Source: Conoideocrella luteorostrata
Lineage: Eukaryota > Ascomycota > Sordariomycetes > Hypocreales > Clavicipitaceae
NCBI GenBank assembly: GCA_032433595.1
Contig: JASWJB010000178.1
Location: forward strand, 1-64,000
Reading direction: 5' to 3'
DNA: 64,000 nt
The notes beneath the pieces were generated by a model. It saw only the letters and a program-made list of their open reading frames with translations. It searched no databases and was not told where the DNA came from. Made by a program: the position numbers and the translations under genes. The first letter of the stretch is position 1; each line of letters opens with the position of its first letter. Positions 11,171 to 22,267 of this stretch are shown piece after piece.

Positions 11171-14128
11171 TCACCTCGGACTCGCCGGTTCGCCAATACT
11201 GCCGCTCCCGGTACTACCGCTACTACCGCTTGTGCCGTTGCCGTTTCTCCCAGAACAGTCCATAGCCGGTCGATAGAAGCCGCCTGCCGGCGATTTGGAA
11301 GAGTCCTCGTCGCCGCTCGGTTCTGTAAACCCGCTCACGTCGCTAAGCATGCTGGAACTGCGGCCCCTGGACTTGATTCCCTGGGGTTCGAAGGGAGTAG
11401 CAGTGGGAGGGGGGAGCCAGGTCTGGCCAGGTTGAGTCGACGGAGCCGTAACCGAGGGCATCAGGTCACCGGAAGAGCCAGCCCACATGCCCGCAGGATA
11501 TTGAGGTAGGATCGCAGGGTTCGAGTCCCAGGTCGATGGCTGTTGTCGGAATGCCGGAAGTCCCGGCTCGCCGGGCGCACCACCAACAGGAATATCCATG
11601 GGCATGCCATTGGCCGCGGATGTCATGAACTGGCTGAAGCTTTGCATCTGAGCTTGCACATGCTGGATGTGTTCGCTCAAGGCTGCATTAGTGTTGAAGG
11701 CTTGAGTGATGCGATCTTTGTAATTGCTTTCTATCGACGCGCAATTGTCCAACCAAACCACTCGTTCCTGACGACGGCGCTCAGCCTCATCTAAGCCGCG
11801 GATGTTGGCATCAGCGATATTACGTGATTCCTTTTCCACTTTGTCGATTCTGAGTCCTATCTTGTTGCGTCGAGAATTCAAGTTGACCTTTTCGAGTTCC
11901 TTGGCATTGACTTTGCGATCCAGATTGGACTTGTATTCCTTAAACTGTTTCTGAGCAATGTCAAAGAGTTTCTTTTCAGCGCTGTAGACTTTATCTAGCT
12001 TCTTTTTGCGGTCACTTAACCCAGGTGCACTGTCAAAATTGTTCAGTTGCTCTCCTAGTGATTCGGTATCGCGTTCAGCCTGGACCTTTTGAGTCTCATT
12101 TTGCCGAATCTTTTGCTTGTGCTTCTCATCACTGTTCCCTGCAGAGGCGAGTAGGTTGTCGACGGCCTCATTATCCTTTTTGATGGCATTCATCTTGGTT
12201 TTAGACTCCTTGCGCCATGTCTTAAGACGAGCTCTCTCATCAGCAAGTCTCGCCTCCTCTGCCGCAATAGAATTACGGATAATTGTCGCAGGAGAATCTG
12301 GTCGGAGTGGCTGCTGACCGGGCGGGAATACTGGTGATAGGGGGTCATTTACTCGTAGGGTTTCCTTGACTGTTCGTATGGTTGTGGCAAGAATCACCTC
12401 GCCGTTTTGAATGTCAACAAACTCGCAAACATAGGTAGATGCCGGTCTCAGTCCATATATGTCTCCCGTCCACCGCGTCCCATCGTCTTCACTGTCCTCT
12501 GTCTCATGAACTGGAAATATTCGTGTTGGCTGCCAAAATGCATTATTTATCCTTACATAGAAGGGTTTAGATGCATCAACTCCCGGTGGGTGCATCAAGT
12601 CCGCCTGTCCGTTTAGTTTCGTCGGTGCCTGCGGTGGTTCTGTTGCAGCGGTTGGTTCGGGAAAGTAACTGGTGTTAAAGCATACTTCATCACTACCAAT
12701 ATAAGATATCCAAATTTGCCTCGGTTGGCTGTCGAATGGCGCGCTGCCTAGATTGTGAATGTCGGAAGCATTCGGTCCATTCGAATCCGGGGCCCACTGC
12801 GACAATTCATACTCTTTCATCGCCACGATCTTGCTGCTCGCGAGCGCAGCCCAAAGCGGTTGCTGAAGTCGTACTTGGGCGCTTTGCTTTCGACGTTTCT
12901 TATTTGTAGTCGCGGTCGCCGAGGAGGAGGGAGGGTGAGGCGTGCTGCCTTCGGCATCAACCGTGTTCACGGCACCGTCGTGACTTGAATCTGCTAGGTG
13001 AGGAAGCGAGCCGGAAGAGGTTCCCAGTGATGACGATTTGCCGACTTCAGGGTCGCCCGGGCCAGATGCCGCGTTGAACTTTTCGCGCTTCAAGTACCAT
13101 TCACGTACAAACCGGACAATACCTTGGGTCAGTATGTGCATCGCCAATGTACTCTGAATCCACCCATGGGTACTTCTCTTATCATATGCGACGGGTTTGG
13201 ACTCAAAGGATTCACTGAGCAGGGCAGGCAGCGACCAGCTTTCCGGAAAATGCTGGGTAAATTTACCCCAATGAGACTTGGTGGCGCGGATGGCTTGGTG
13301 AAGTAGGATCCATGTGAAACAGGTGGTAACTCCTCGCGAGGTGCCGTCTTTTGCGTTTGTGCCGCCTCCCAAAGTAATTGCGATAACTGGCTTTGCAAAT
13401 TCAAGAATACCGTCCTGTATTGGCTGCCATAAAAAGACCCATACTAGGAAAAAGAAAAAGTCCATGCACAGAATTGTAATGAGCGAGGGGGTGTGAGAGT
13501 TGCCGTCCAGTATCTCGGCCAGATTGATATTCATGCCCGTCTTGGTGGTCACCGGGGGAACAAATGTGATCAAGGCAAAACAGGCGTAGATGAGGGAAAG
13601 AGACATGTAAGGGACATGCATCAGGATGACGAGGATGGCAAGCGTGTCCTGGATGGGTAGCGACTTCACAACGGTAGCAACAAGTTCCAAGGGACCCGAG
13701 TCTCTGTGGACATCGACATTTTTCATAGCATTGACATCGATCTGCCGGTGTCCAGCATCAATTACGCCACCGTTGACGCCGTTGACGCCAACGTGCGACT
13801 GTCCCGACTCGGATGAGGCCTCGGAGCAGGTGCCCAGTGATGCCCTTCTCAAAGCATCGCCAGGGCGGGCGTCAATGGCAGTATCGGAATTGTTCTTGGA
13901 CAGCGTGCCATTGTGCTGGCAGCGCGACGGAATTGGGAATGACGAGGATGACGGCCCTGCGTGGCCTGCAGCGTGGTCGGCGGACCTCGCAGAGCCGTCG
14001 AGCTGGCCATTACTCTTTCTGCCTGAACTTCGCTTCGCAGGACTTACAAGCCCATTTTCATGCCTCAAGTCGCGATGAGTGGAGGTTGCACCTTGCTGTC
14101 GCTTGCCTGAGCCGGACGCACGAGGCAT
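11171..14128 (-). CDS. acrB: AcrB-like ubiquitination-network signalling membrane protein
   Basis: Single exon, 985 residues. The first 150 residues are polar and Ser/Gly-rich. Three hydrophobic segments follow: about 162-192 (DTLAILVILMHVPYMSLS...), 214-234 (SLITILCMDFFFFLVWVFLW) and 266-281 (GVTTCFTWILLHQAI). After a Ser/Thr-rich linker containing KKRRKQ, the segment from roughly 620 to 850 is highly charged and rich in E, K, R and Q with heptad character (EEARLADERARLKTW, then KKKLDKVYSAEKKLFDIAQKQF), consistent with a long coiled coil. The C-terminus is Pro/Ser/Gly-rich. This three-membrane-helix plus coiled-coil layout matches Aspergillus AcrB, which acts with the CreB/CreC deubiquitination network in carbon-source use and acriflavine tolerance (family knowledge). 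The molecular activity of AcrB is unknown. Confidence 0.85.
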   Translation of the reverse strand: MPRASGSGKRQQGATSTHRDLRHENGLVSPAKRSSGRKSNGQLDGSARSADHAAGHAGPSSSSFPIPSRCQHNGTLSKNNSDTAIDARPGDALRRASLGTCSEASSESGQSHVGVNGVNGGVIDAGHRQIDVNAMKNVDVHRDSGPLELVATVVKSLPIQDTLAILVILMHVPYMSLSLIYACFALITFVPPVTTKTGMNINLAEILDGNSHTPSLITILCMDFFFFLVWVFLWQPIQDGILEFAKPVIAITLGGGTNAKDGTSRGVTTCFTWILLHQAIRATKSHWGKFTQHFPESWSLPALLSESFESKPVAYDKRSTHGWIQSTLAMHILTQGIVRFVREWYLKREKFNAASGPGDPEVGKSSSLGTSSGSLPHLADSSHDGAVNTVDAEGSTPHPPSSSATATTNKKRRKQSAQVRLQQPLWAALASSKIVAMKEYELSQWAPDSNGPNASDIHNLGSAPFDSQPRQIWISYIGSDEVCFNTSYFPEPTAATEPPQAPTKLNGQADLMHPPGVDASKPFYVRINNAFWQPTRIFPVHETEDSEDDGTRWTGDIYGLRPASTYVCEFVDIQNGEVILATTIRTVKETLRVNDPLSPVFPPGQQPLRPDSPATIIRNSIAAEEARLADERARLKTWRKESKTKMNAIKKDNEAVDNLLASAGNSDEKHKQKIRQNETQKVQAERDTESLGEQLNNFDSAPGLSDRKKKLDKVYSAEKKLFDIAQKQFKEYKSNLDRKVNAKELEKVNLNSRRNKIGLRIDKVEKESRNIADANIRGLDEAERRRQERVVWLDNCASIESNYKDRITQAFNTNAALSEHIQHVQAQMQSFSQFMTSAANGMPMDIPVGGAPGEPGLPAFRQQPSTWDSNPAILPQYPAGMWAGSSGDLMPSVTAPSTQPGQTWLPPPTATPFEPQGIKSRGRSSSMLSDVSGFTEPSGDEDSSKSPAGGFYRPAMDCSGRNGNGTSGSSGSTGSGSIGEPASPR

Positions 14129-17100
14129 GCGAAAGCTTGTCGGAATTGCTTCGACGCCTGACCTGCAGCCCGGAATCTATGCTGAGCGATAGGGCTGGCG
14201 ATCGGAGGAAGATCAGACGGATCGCTGGGTTTTCGACTTGGACGAGCGCTGGCGTGAAGGATATCCAGGAACCGATTGCCCGGTCGTGGTGATTTTTGGT
14301 GTTTTCAATGTTGGTGTGGAGCGCGGCTCGATTGCGGTGTACGAGAGGGTGGTGGTTCGACCCAGGTATACTCCGTAGAAACTGTTTTTAGACACAGGGT
14401 TGCCGGGATGGGCCGCGTGGTATGATATGCCCAGAGTGGCAACAGGCCGCCGGTCGATGGTGTTCCTGTTGAGAGTTGAGCGGATCAAGACACCGCCGGC
14501 GAGGGTGACGATGTCTTTGTGTGGAGGAAAGAGTGGTGGTGAGAAGAAGTAAGATTTTCGGCCCGGCAGCGTTGCGAAATAGTTAGAGCCAAAGTGTGAA
14601 AAAGCCGGCCAGCGGTGGGTGAAGGTGACTCGGGCGAGTGATGGTGGAACTGACGCTTAAGGAGGGGGTGTAGGGCAGCGTGTTAGTTGGCCTGCAAACC
14701 TGGTCGTGCTGGTTCCTAGTGGTCAAGCGGTGCGTCAGCGGTGCGCATGTGGGCAGGGAAGCTGGAGCCCTTCAGATGTCCCATCACGACGGAAATGGGC
14801 AAAGAGCACCAAGAGCACCGGCAGACCGACACGCTAATAAGGTAATGTCCTCGAGGGGATCCATGGGACGGGCGGGTGCTTGCTGGCAGTCGGAGATGCC
14901 CAGCTAATGGTAGGAACAAATCAATTACCATTCATTCAATAACTAATTAGTTACTTGTCGGTTGATTCGGCACTACGATTGCAGCGTCAGCGGCTGCGCT
15001 CTTACGTTGCAGTATGTGCTACCAACTGCAATAATAATAATAGCCAGATCCCGTCCCGCGTGCATTGGAGTCATGTTTCATGCCTCATGACTTGCCGCCC
15101 TGGCACCAAGCCACTATGCCGCTCAACAACATCCCAAGGCACCGGCCGGTGGAACGGCACATGAAGGAGCTTTGGGGGTGGCGAGATTCCCGCTAGCATC
15201 ATGCACCCAGAGTAGATTGCCCACCGCACATTGGTTCAAACGTCGCAAGCAAGTTTTCACCAAAGACCAAGGCCAGAGGTGCGCCGTATGGAGTATTGCA
15301 ACGCTAAGCCGGCACATGGCGGGACCTGGGATCTGCCTCTCGGGCCACAAGCCATTTGCCATGCCATGCTAACTACGGAGTAGTTTGCTAGCTCAATAGC
15401 CTGGGTGGAAGATCTGGAGCCAGGCCAAAGACTGCCATCGCGCGCTGGCGCTAGCAAGACAGATGCCATCCATCGCACGGAGTACCAGAGCGGCAACGAC
15501 TAGTAGTAAAGGGCTCGATTAGGCTATCCAAACCACGAACCGCGTCTGCTGGCTGGGCGTCAACTTCGGGACATGACCATTTCTCCGATCAAGCATGGCT
15601 CTATCTCATGGCATTATAGGCGGAGCGGCTGCTCAAGTCGCAAAAGAAAGAGACTGCCAATCGCAGGCTCATGTGTTTTTACAAGGAGTGTCATGCCAAC
15701 CAGCTCCGTGGCATACATGTGCGGCAACGGTCTCATCGCCGTTGGGCAGACTAGGCTTCACGAATTTGCGGGGGACGGTGGAAACGCAGAATACTTTGAG
15801 TTATTGTTGTGAGACATGGTTTTAACTAGCAGCCGAGTATGACGCCAAGATGAAATGCAGCAGCAAGCTGCGCCATTCAGTGAAAGTTCCGGGATAAAGT
15901 AGGCGGCATGAAGATTCTTGACGGCGGCCAAGCAAGGCAGTGATTAATGCAAAGCATTGGCGCATCAAGAGCAGCGGATCTTTGATCAATGCTTACTAGT
16001 AATAGTTACCAGGCTGCTGTGTAAAGTTTTGCCCCCCACTCCATAAAGCGTTGGTATCACTCGTCAGCAAAGCACTCAGTTTGCTATTTATCAGGGCGAA
16101 GCTCCGCTTTACCTGCTATTCTGCCATGGAAGCTGCTCGCCGCAGGCGCGAGCCCGCTGCAAGCGGCCCCCGGCAGGGTCCCCAGAGGGAAATTAAAAAA
16201 AAAAAGTCACATCAGATAATAGTAAAATCAATAAAATCATCATCAGCATCGTCAGCAGCATCGTCGACAGCAGCAGCAGCAGCCTAATGAACTTATCCGA
16301 AGCTTTCCCTGCGCCCGTAGTGTCGATAAAGTCGGCTAGCACACAGTGTCTCGTACTTTACTTACTCGTTATTTGCGGAGCGGTATGAGCGCATCATCTC
16401 TTCCGTCTGCGACGCTGTTATTCAAACCATGCGCATTCTTTCTCTACTACGGTATGTAGTCTGAGCACGCAAGCCAAGAAAGAACACTCGGCGTGTTTCA
16501 CCAAATAAACCCACGCATAGTACGGAGTACTCCGTAGCCAGCTACAAGCCATTCGTCTCCCTTCAATGCTGGAATTCTAGAGTGCAAACATGCTGTCACC
16601 GGGCAGACGCAAGTGTGGCGCTCCAAATCTCGTCACTGTGGCGTAGGTTAAGCTTTTTTAGCCCGACGCAGCCGGGCCTGCGTGGTGGGTGCATGCTAGG
16701 TCTGCTACTCCGTACTCCGTAATCTGTACCCTGAACTCCGTAGTCAGCATCTTACTATTTTTTTGTTTTTACTAGTAAACTTCTTCTCGACGACCAGAGG
16801 GCGACGAAGGGGGGTCAGTGGTGGGCCAGCCTAGGACTGGCTGGTGGGCCATAGAATCCCCTCCCCATGCGCTTATCCACGAACTCGCCTACCTTTACTA
16901 CAAGAGATTGGCAGCCCGTAATGAAACTATGCACTCCAACCTACGGAGTACTTGCTTTTTTATCTGAATTTTGCGCACAGGGCTGGCGATGCACGCCGCT
17001 CGTATGCTGGGTGCAGCATTGTGCGGAAAGGTTCGCAGTAAACACCACATCTCTTTAGTGGAGAGAGGCCGAGGGACAAGATACATGGTATAGATCGGCG

Positions 17101-18119
17101 GAGAGCAAGCCGAGGTCCGTCACCTGTGTCCCAGCGCTGTAGTTAACCGAGCAGCAAAGGCTATTGCACGACATTTGTTCTTGCAGTCCTATGCGGAGTA
17201 CTCCGTACTCCGTGCTGTGTTAGTCAATTCATCTCGGTTGTGAAGAGCTGGGAACACTCTTATTTCGGATTACTTCCTTCATACAAAGTACGGAGTCCAT
17301 GATACAGTGACATTGCTGTAACTACGGGTGTCCCTGGTCCACTAGCTGACCGGCATCATCGCCAGACCGCTTGTTACTTTGAATGTAGGCAGAACGAGCC
17401 GTAATTCGCTCCACCCACTGCCATCTCCCTTTTACTAGTACTTCATACATATGAGCATGCCCCCTGTGGCCCCGCAGGTACTGTTCAATTCATCAAAACA
17501 TAACGCATAACTAGGACTTAGCAGAGACGGGAATTTGGTAATTGAACACGTGCAGTTCCAATTGAGCAGAGAACTGTTCTTTGCCGACTCCTTTGGCTGC
17601 TCATACACCGAAGAGCCTCAAGTGCTTCCCCTGCGCTTCTCCACACTGCGCGACATTGCCGTCCAGCCAGTCGTCCTGCGAAGATACCGGTTCAGGCAAT
17701 AACGTACACAATGCGGCGATGGGTATGCATCAACGAGCACCATGCTTGTCGTCCGCCTCCGCTTCCCTAGTGTAAGTGTAGGCAAGTCACGGATGACGAC
17801 TTGAGTAATGGCCTCGCGATGTTACTTTCAGGGCTCTCCAGATTGGCTCTTTTATTGGTTAAATGATTCCCTTCTTATAGTTATACAGCACCCGTCATCT
17901 GTGCTGATTTTGGCTTTCTCTGGGCCACGGAGAACATTCAGCCGCAAATCAAAGTTAGATGCAAACCTTGAGGACACCAATATTACTTAGAACGGGTTTT
18001 GGAATGCCGCGCCAGGGTAACATTAAAACCAAGAATACGTTCTACTCAATATAACAAAACCCTTCTTGCGAAATAAATGAACACGATAAACTTGGACAGA
18101 CATGTAGCTCTACGCTCAT
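14129..18119. other. 4-kb intergenic stretch, no supported gene
   Basis: I looked for spliced genes on both strands and found no domain or coherent exon series. The left third is the acrB promoter/5' leader side (a TACTCCGTA copy at 14369-14377). A dense series of the same motif lies further right: 15374-15382, 16521-16536 (full palindrome), 16706-16721 (tandem), 16942-16950, 17193-17213 (tandem) and about 17289. A poly-A run (16193-16205) and a CAG/CATCAT-type triplet tract (16230-16285) make a low-complexity open frame that I do not accept as a gene. Confidence 0.5.
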
Positions 18120-19129
18120 CTACTTGCCAAGATCTGCCGCCCGATGAGCCCAAACCTCTCTCTCCAATTCCCACAATGGCTCCAATACTCTGATCCTGAC
18201 TTCACCCAATCTCTCGTTCTGCATTTTTGAGCCTAATTCCATCTTTCTACCTGACTGGCTGTCACTTTCGAAAGACCGTGCAGCCTGGCGCTCCCCGTCC
18301 TCGAACCACGACATCTTGTATTCTATCCTCGCGCCACCAACGTAAGCCCCCGTCCCGATCGTGAACAATTGAACTAGACCGACGGCATGCCCCGTGTCGC
18401 TGTTAAACCATAAGGATGCGTACGACTCAAGTGGTAACGTACGCGGACCAGTATCCGTAGGCTGGTGGCTGTTAGTCTTCACCAAAGAAAAAGAATGAAA
18501 AGCTACGCCGGTACATGTATACTGACCAGAATCGCGCCGCTTGGGGCTGGTGAGCCCGGTACGAGTACTTGCGTCTCTTGAAGATGCAGCTTCCCCAGCT
18601 TCGGCTGTGCTTTGCCAATTCGCTCTCGCAATAGCTTTTCTAGTCGAGAAGATGCCATGCTAATAACGGCCCCGGATTTGATCTGCCCTGGCTATAACGC
18701 TCCTGTCAGCTGCACACTAAACTAAACCTGAGCCCATTGTCTTGATTCTCAGCTCACCCTCGATTCATCAACTGTATCATGTAAATCCTGCCCCCTTGGC
18801 TCCTTTATCCTTTCATACTCATACTCTTCGCTCTCCCCCGTAGTCAGCCAGTGTAACCTCGTTGCCATGCCTCCTGGGCCTCCCCAAGCAACAGCCTGTC
18901 TTAAAATATCGCCAATCCTCTCTGTTTGCTTCACATTCGACCCCGCAAACACTAGAATGCCCAAGTCGTGGTATAGGCTCTGCAAGCATTGTTGCGCTGT
19001 CTCAGCTGAAATTGGCTTGTCTTGCTTACATCCTATAGGTACATCTGGTGTGGTTCTGGGGCGGATAATAGGATAGCGCTGCAGGGTCTGAAAGACCTGA
19101 AGGGCGGGAGCCAGTCGCGGTTTGGGCAT
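18120..19129 (-). CDS. Conserved-looking protein of unknown function, three exons
   Basis: Proposed exons 19129-18758, 18682-18527 and 18461-18120 give 289 residues. The donor of intron 1 is GTGAGC and the acceptor is GGGCAG. Intron 2 uses a weaker GTCAGT donor and a CAG acceptor just after an ACTAAC branch site. All joins keep frame. The start at Met (KPRLAPALQVFQTLQR...) gives an Arg/Lys-containing, acid-free N-terminus that could be a mitochondrial presequence. The middle carries ILRQAVAWGGPGGMATRLHW, and the last exon carries ESYASLWFNSDTGHAVGLVQ and ELEREVW. These read like a real globular protein, but I do not recognise the family. Alternatively there are two genes: one ending at the in-frame stop near 18749, and a second of 157 residues starting at Met 18658. 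A single gene is favoured because both introns fall in phase and the junction reads smoothly. Confidence 0.5.
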
Positions 19130-20437
19130 TTTTCTCCTCCATCTAAACACTGGAGCATTGATCTTCTGTTGCTTTATTGTGAATGCGGTAAGCAGGCAGC
19201 ATGGCGAGAAACTACCCGATGTCGTGATGGTCAGAAGCTCCATGCCTGGAATTATGGGGCTCTTAGCAGTACATGGATTACATAGTACGAAGTATAGGCT
19301 TGCTCCCCACTCCACACCCAACGTCTAACGTCACCATGTACTGCGTACGGAGTACCAACCAAACACCATCAACAAGTCCCATCAGGTCCATTGACAACCG
19401 ATCGTAGTATATACGATATGCGCCTCCATATTACGCCATGCCGAGACCTAACCCCGAGCTGAGGCGGCAAGTAATTGCCATCTATAAAGGTACATAGTGA
19501 TTCCAGAGAAAGTCCCTTCAAGAGAGGCCCCGGGCAGTTAGCTGGTGCACGAAGCTCTCCATCTGTGCCAGCCTGCTCCAACAATTCTTGCCCAACACCA
19601 TACCTCTCGATACATGATGTCCGCCAATACTCTTTTCAGTAGCAAGACTCTAATGCAAATACATAGAGCTACTGTACTTGGGTCGGGAATACCCCCTAGG
19701 CTACAACTATTTCCAGCCGCGCCTGCACCGCGCATTCATGTCTCGCGCGGAAGAGCGGGACGAGGACAAAATTCGCGCGGGCATTGCGCAGGCAGAATAT
19801 GTTAAGAAAGGCTAGTTAGCAACTTTTTTTTTTCTTTTCCCGTTTCTTGCATTTGAGAAACCCCAACTAACGAGATTGTTTTCTGCAGAGGTTGAGGCTT
19901 TGTAAGACATCTTTGTTCTCCTTTCTATACTGCTCTTGTTGCCTTTCCAACGTTGAAAAGGCATCATCCTGTCTCTTTTCAACATGAGGAGATGTGCAGT
20001 GCAGTGACTGACGGGTTTCTACGTTGTTTAGCGTTCACGTTTAAGGGATTTTAGCTAACTGGGCACCATTACAGATATTATCTCAAGCGATATCGCGCAC
20101 TCAGGAAACGTTATGATCCCGATGCATAACGGTACATGGTTTTGCACACGAGCACCGGACAATGTCTATATAATGAGCCCCTCCAGAGATGCTCACAAGT
20201 TGGTTTTTCATTCGGGACAAAATAATAGACATGAATTTGTAATACTTATATGCCAAGATAAAATCAGAAGCGCTTCGCTGCTCCACATGGGACAAAGTCA
20301 ATACAAAAAGATTGCTCCTCCTTGCACCGGTTTTCCAGTTCGACCGCTGGTGAAGTGGAAATGCTTCGTACCCACCCAAATATGTAATTCATGATACAAC
20401 GCCATGACCCTATTGTGTTTGCAGTTATGATGACAGG
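19130..20437. other. Intergenic stretch, 1.3 kb
   Basis: No gene recognised. It contains the upstream side of the unknown minus-strand gene (TACGGAGTA at 19346-19354), a poly-T run at 19825-19833, and AT-rich sequence from 20100 that is probably the 3' flank of the methyltransferase gene. Confidence 0.5.
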
Positions 20438-22267
20438 TCATTGCCCATCTTGACCTCCACCCATCCGTTTCTTAGCCCACCAGGCGCCAACCTCGAGGCA
20501 CTCCCCCCAGCTTGCGCCGCTCTCGCCCATCAAATCACTCATCATCTTGCCGAGCCACACGTCCCACTCATCTTGACTCTTTCTGCTGACTTCTCTTAGA
20601 ATAGGCTCAAGTGCCTGCACTTGCTGCACAACTGTTAGAAGTGCCGTCTTTCGAAGAGCTATTTGTCCTGCATTGAGCGTTCGTTCCCCCTTCTGGTCCT
20701 TGCCTGCCTCTCCTGGTTGCTTCCCGTCTCGAGTAACAACACCGCCGACCCCTTCCCGTTCCCAGCGCACTTCACTAAGGGGGATAGCCAATCTTCTTGA
20801 TCTAACCTCCGTCAAGGTTTCCGACTCTTGCAAGAGCACGGGACCTATCAGGGTACATGGGACTGCACTAAGATCTCGAGTCTCAAGCGCTCTCGTCAGC
20901 CATGTATTGTATTCGACGAGGAAAGGGTTCAGCGGGGCTGACAGGGGCGTGTTGGAGGACATGACGTATGCGCCGAGGCTAGATGCAGCTTCTTGCTCGT
21001 CGGCTTCGTCGGCGGTAGACGCAGACCCGGGAACATGCGGTCTCAACATGCGAATAAGGTGGTCTGATTCCCAAATTTCTACCGTGCCACCAGGTCGAAG
21101 TAACCGCAGATATTCGTCAATGAAATCCTGATTTTGCCCGTTGGTGACGGCGAGGCTCATGTCCTTCACCATGATCAAATCAAATCCCTCCGTTACCGGC
21201 CACGGTACTTGACGTACGTCGTGTTTCACAAACTCCCACTTCATATCTCGGTCTGGTTGTGAAGCATCATCAGCCGTCATGTTCCCGCTTCCGGGAGAAA
21301 CAGGCGCGATATCAATTCCTGTGAATGAGATGTTCCCGTATCCCCTGCCCTTGAAATATCTGTGGCACATCATGCTCCAAAACCCTGAGCCACACCCGAT
21401 CTCCAGTACCCGCTGAGGGGGTTTCTTGGTAAGAGAAGGCGAGCATACTGGCGCCCCGAACATTTGGATCAGTAGCAAGGTTCGCAGCGATTGGCGGTGA
21501 AGCTCGGTCAGGTCGGATGGCAGAGGGTAGGGTAGAGCGGTATCGTTGACGTATGTACGGCCATTTCGCTGCATGAAGGGCCTCGACGAGACCGGATTTT
21601 CCCCGAGCCCCTGATTGTCCGAGGTCATGGTGGTTCGAGCCGAGAGCGACGTGTTGCCACTGGCGGATGAGACCGACTCGGCACTGAGGGCGGGGGCATT
21701 CATCTGAGGGTAATTGTCAGGAAACCAGGCATTTGGCGGTGACAGGAAGAATCCGGCAAATAGCGCAGGCTGAGACGAAAGACCTTTGCTTACATTGACT
21801 CCATGAAGCCCATCCGCAGCCTGCTTGGGGTGATGACGGTGCGGGCGAAGAGTGCTAGATTTGGTGGTCGCAGTGGTGGAAGAGGTTAAAGGAGAGGTGA
21901 AGGCAATTGGGGGTTGAGAATTGGACCGCGATTGAGACTGCGATTGAGACTGCGATTGGGCTGGAGAGCCAGCTTGAGCGCCAGCGGCTGACTTGTATTG
22001 CCCCGCGGCGGGGCGGTCCGTCTGCAGGGACGTCTCTTGAGACGAGCGACTAGTTTGACTCTGACTCCCGCTGGAGGTGCGCGAGTGGCCAAAGGGACGA
22101 CGAGAACGAGAGCCGAGAGTATCTGTTGGTGATGTGGAAAATGAATTGGAGCGACGAGGTATTTTACCCGGAGCTGAACTCCGTGGTCGTTGAGATTTTC
22201 GGTGCTGGCCCGGCGCGGGAACAGGCAATATGCCTGCGTTTAGAAATGCTGCATTGAAACTCATCAT
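20438..22267 (-). CDS. SAM-dependent class I methyltransferase with long disordered N-terminus
   Basis: Single exon, 609 residues. SAM-binding motif I reads VLEIGCGSGFWS (287-298). It is followed by FTGIDIAP (motif II-like acidic residue), then FDLIMVKDMSLAV and the post-motif LRLLRPGGTVEIWESDH, the usual Rossmann-fold methyltransferase order. Residues 1-250 are low complexity, rich in Ser, Gln, Arg and Thr, and include an SQ dipeptide run at about 104-118. The segment SDLTELHRQSLRTLLLIQMFGAP just before motif I is typical of fungal proteins of this type. The substrate cannot be inferred; protein, lipid or small molecule are all possible, and there is no neighbouring biosynthetic gene to help. 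A C-terminal helical part (LTVVQQVQALEPILREVSRKSQDEWDVWL) follows the catalytic domain. Confidence 0.8.
   Translation of the reverse strand: MMSFNAAFLNAGILPVPAPGQHRKSQRPRSSAPGKIPRRSNSFSTSPTDTLGSRSRRPFGHSRTSSGSQSQTSRSSQETSLQTDRPAAGQYKSAAGAQAGSPAQSQSQSQSQSRSNSQPPIAFTSPLTSSTTATTKSSTLRPHRHHPKQAADGLHGVNVSKGLSSQPALFAGFFLSPPNAWFPDNYPQMNAPALSAESVSSASGNTSLSARTTMTSDNQGLGENPVSSRPFMQRNGRTYVNDTALPYPLPSDLTELHRQSLRTLLLIQMFGAPVCSPSLTKKPPQRVLEIGCGSGFWSMMCHRYFKGRGYGNISFTGIDIAPVSPGSGNMTADDASQPDRDMKWEFVKHDVRQVPWPVTEGFDLIMVKDMSLAVTNGQNQDFIDEYLRLLRPGGTVEIWESDHLIRMLRPHVPGSASTADEADEQEAASSLGAYVMSSNTPLSAPLNPFLVEYNTWLTRALETRDLSAVPCTLIGPVLLQESETLTEVRSRRLAIPLSEVRWEREGVGGVVTRDGKQPGEAGKDQKGERTLNAGQIALRKTALLTVVQQVQALEPILREVSRKSQDEWDVWLGKMMSDLMGESGASWGECLEVGAWWAKKRMGGGQDGQ

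Noticed and set aside
11518..11532. GGGTTCGAGTCCC, resembling a tRNA T-loop (B box)
   Set aside because: It lies inside the acrB coding sequence and no cloverleaf can be drawn around it.
14345..14370. GGTTCGACCC, another B-box-like string
   Set aside because: No matching acceptor stem or A box at the right distance.
16051..16287. 78-codon frame ending in Ser/Ala runs
   Set aside because: Product of a poly-A run followed by a triplet repeat; no homology features.
20673..21131. 152-codon plus-strand frame
   Set aside because: Antisense shadow of the methyltransferase gene.
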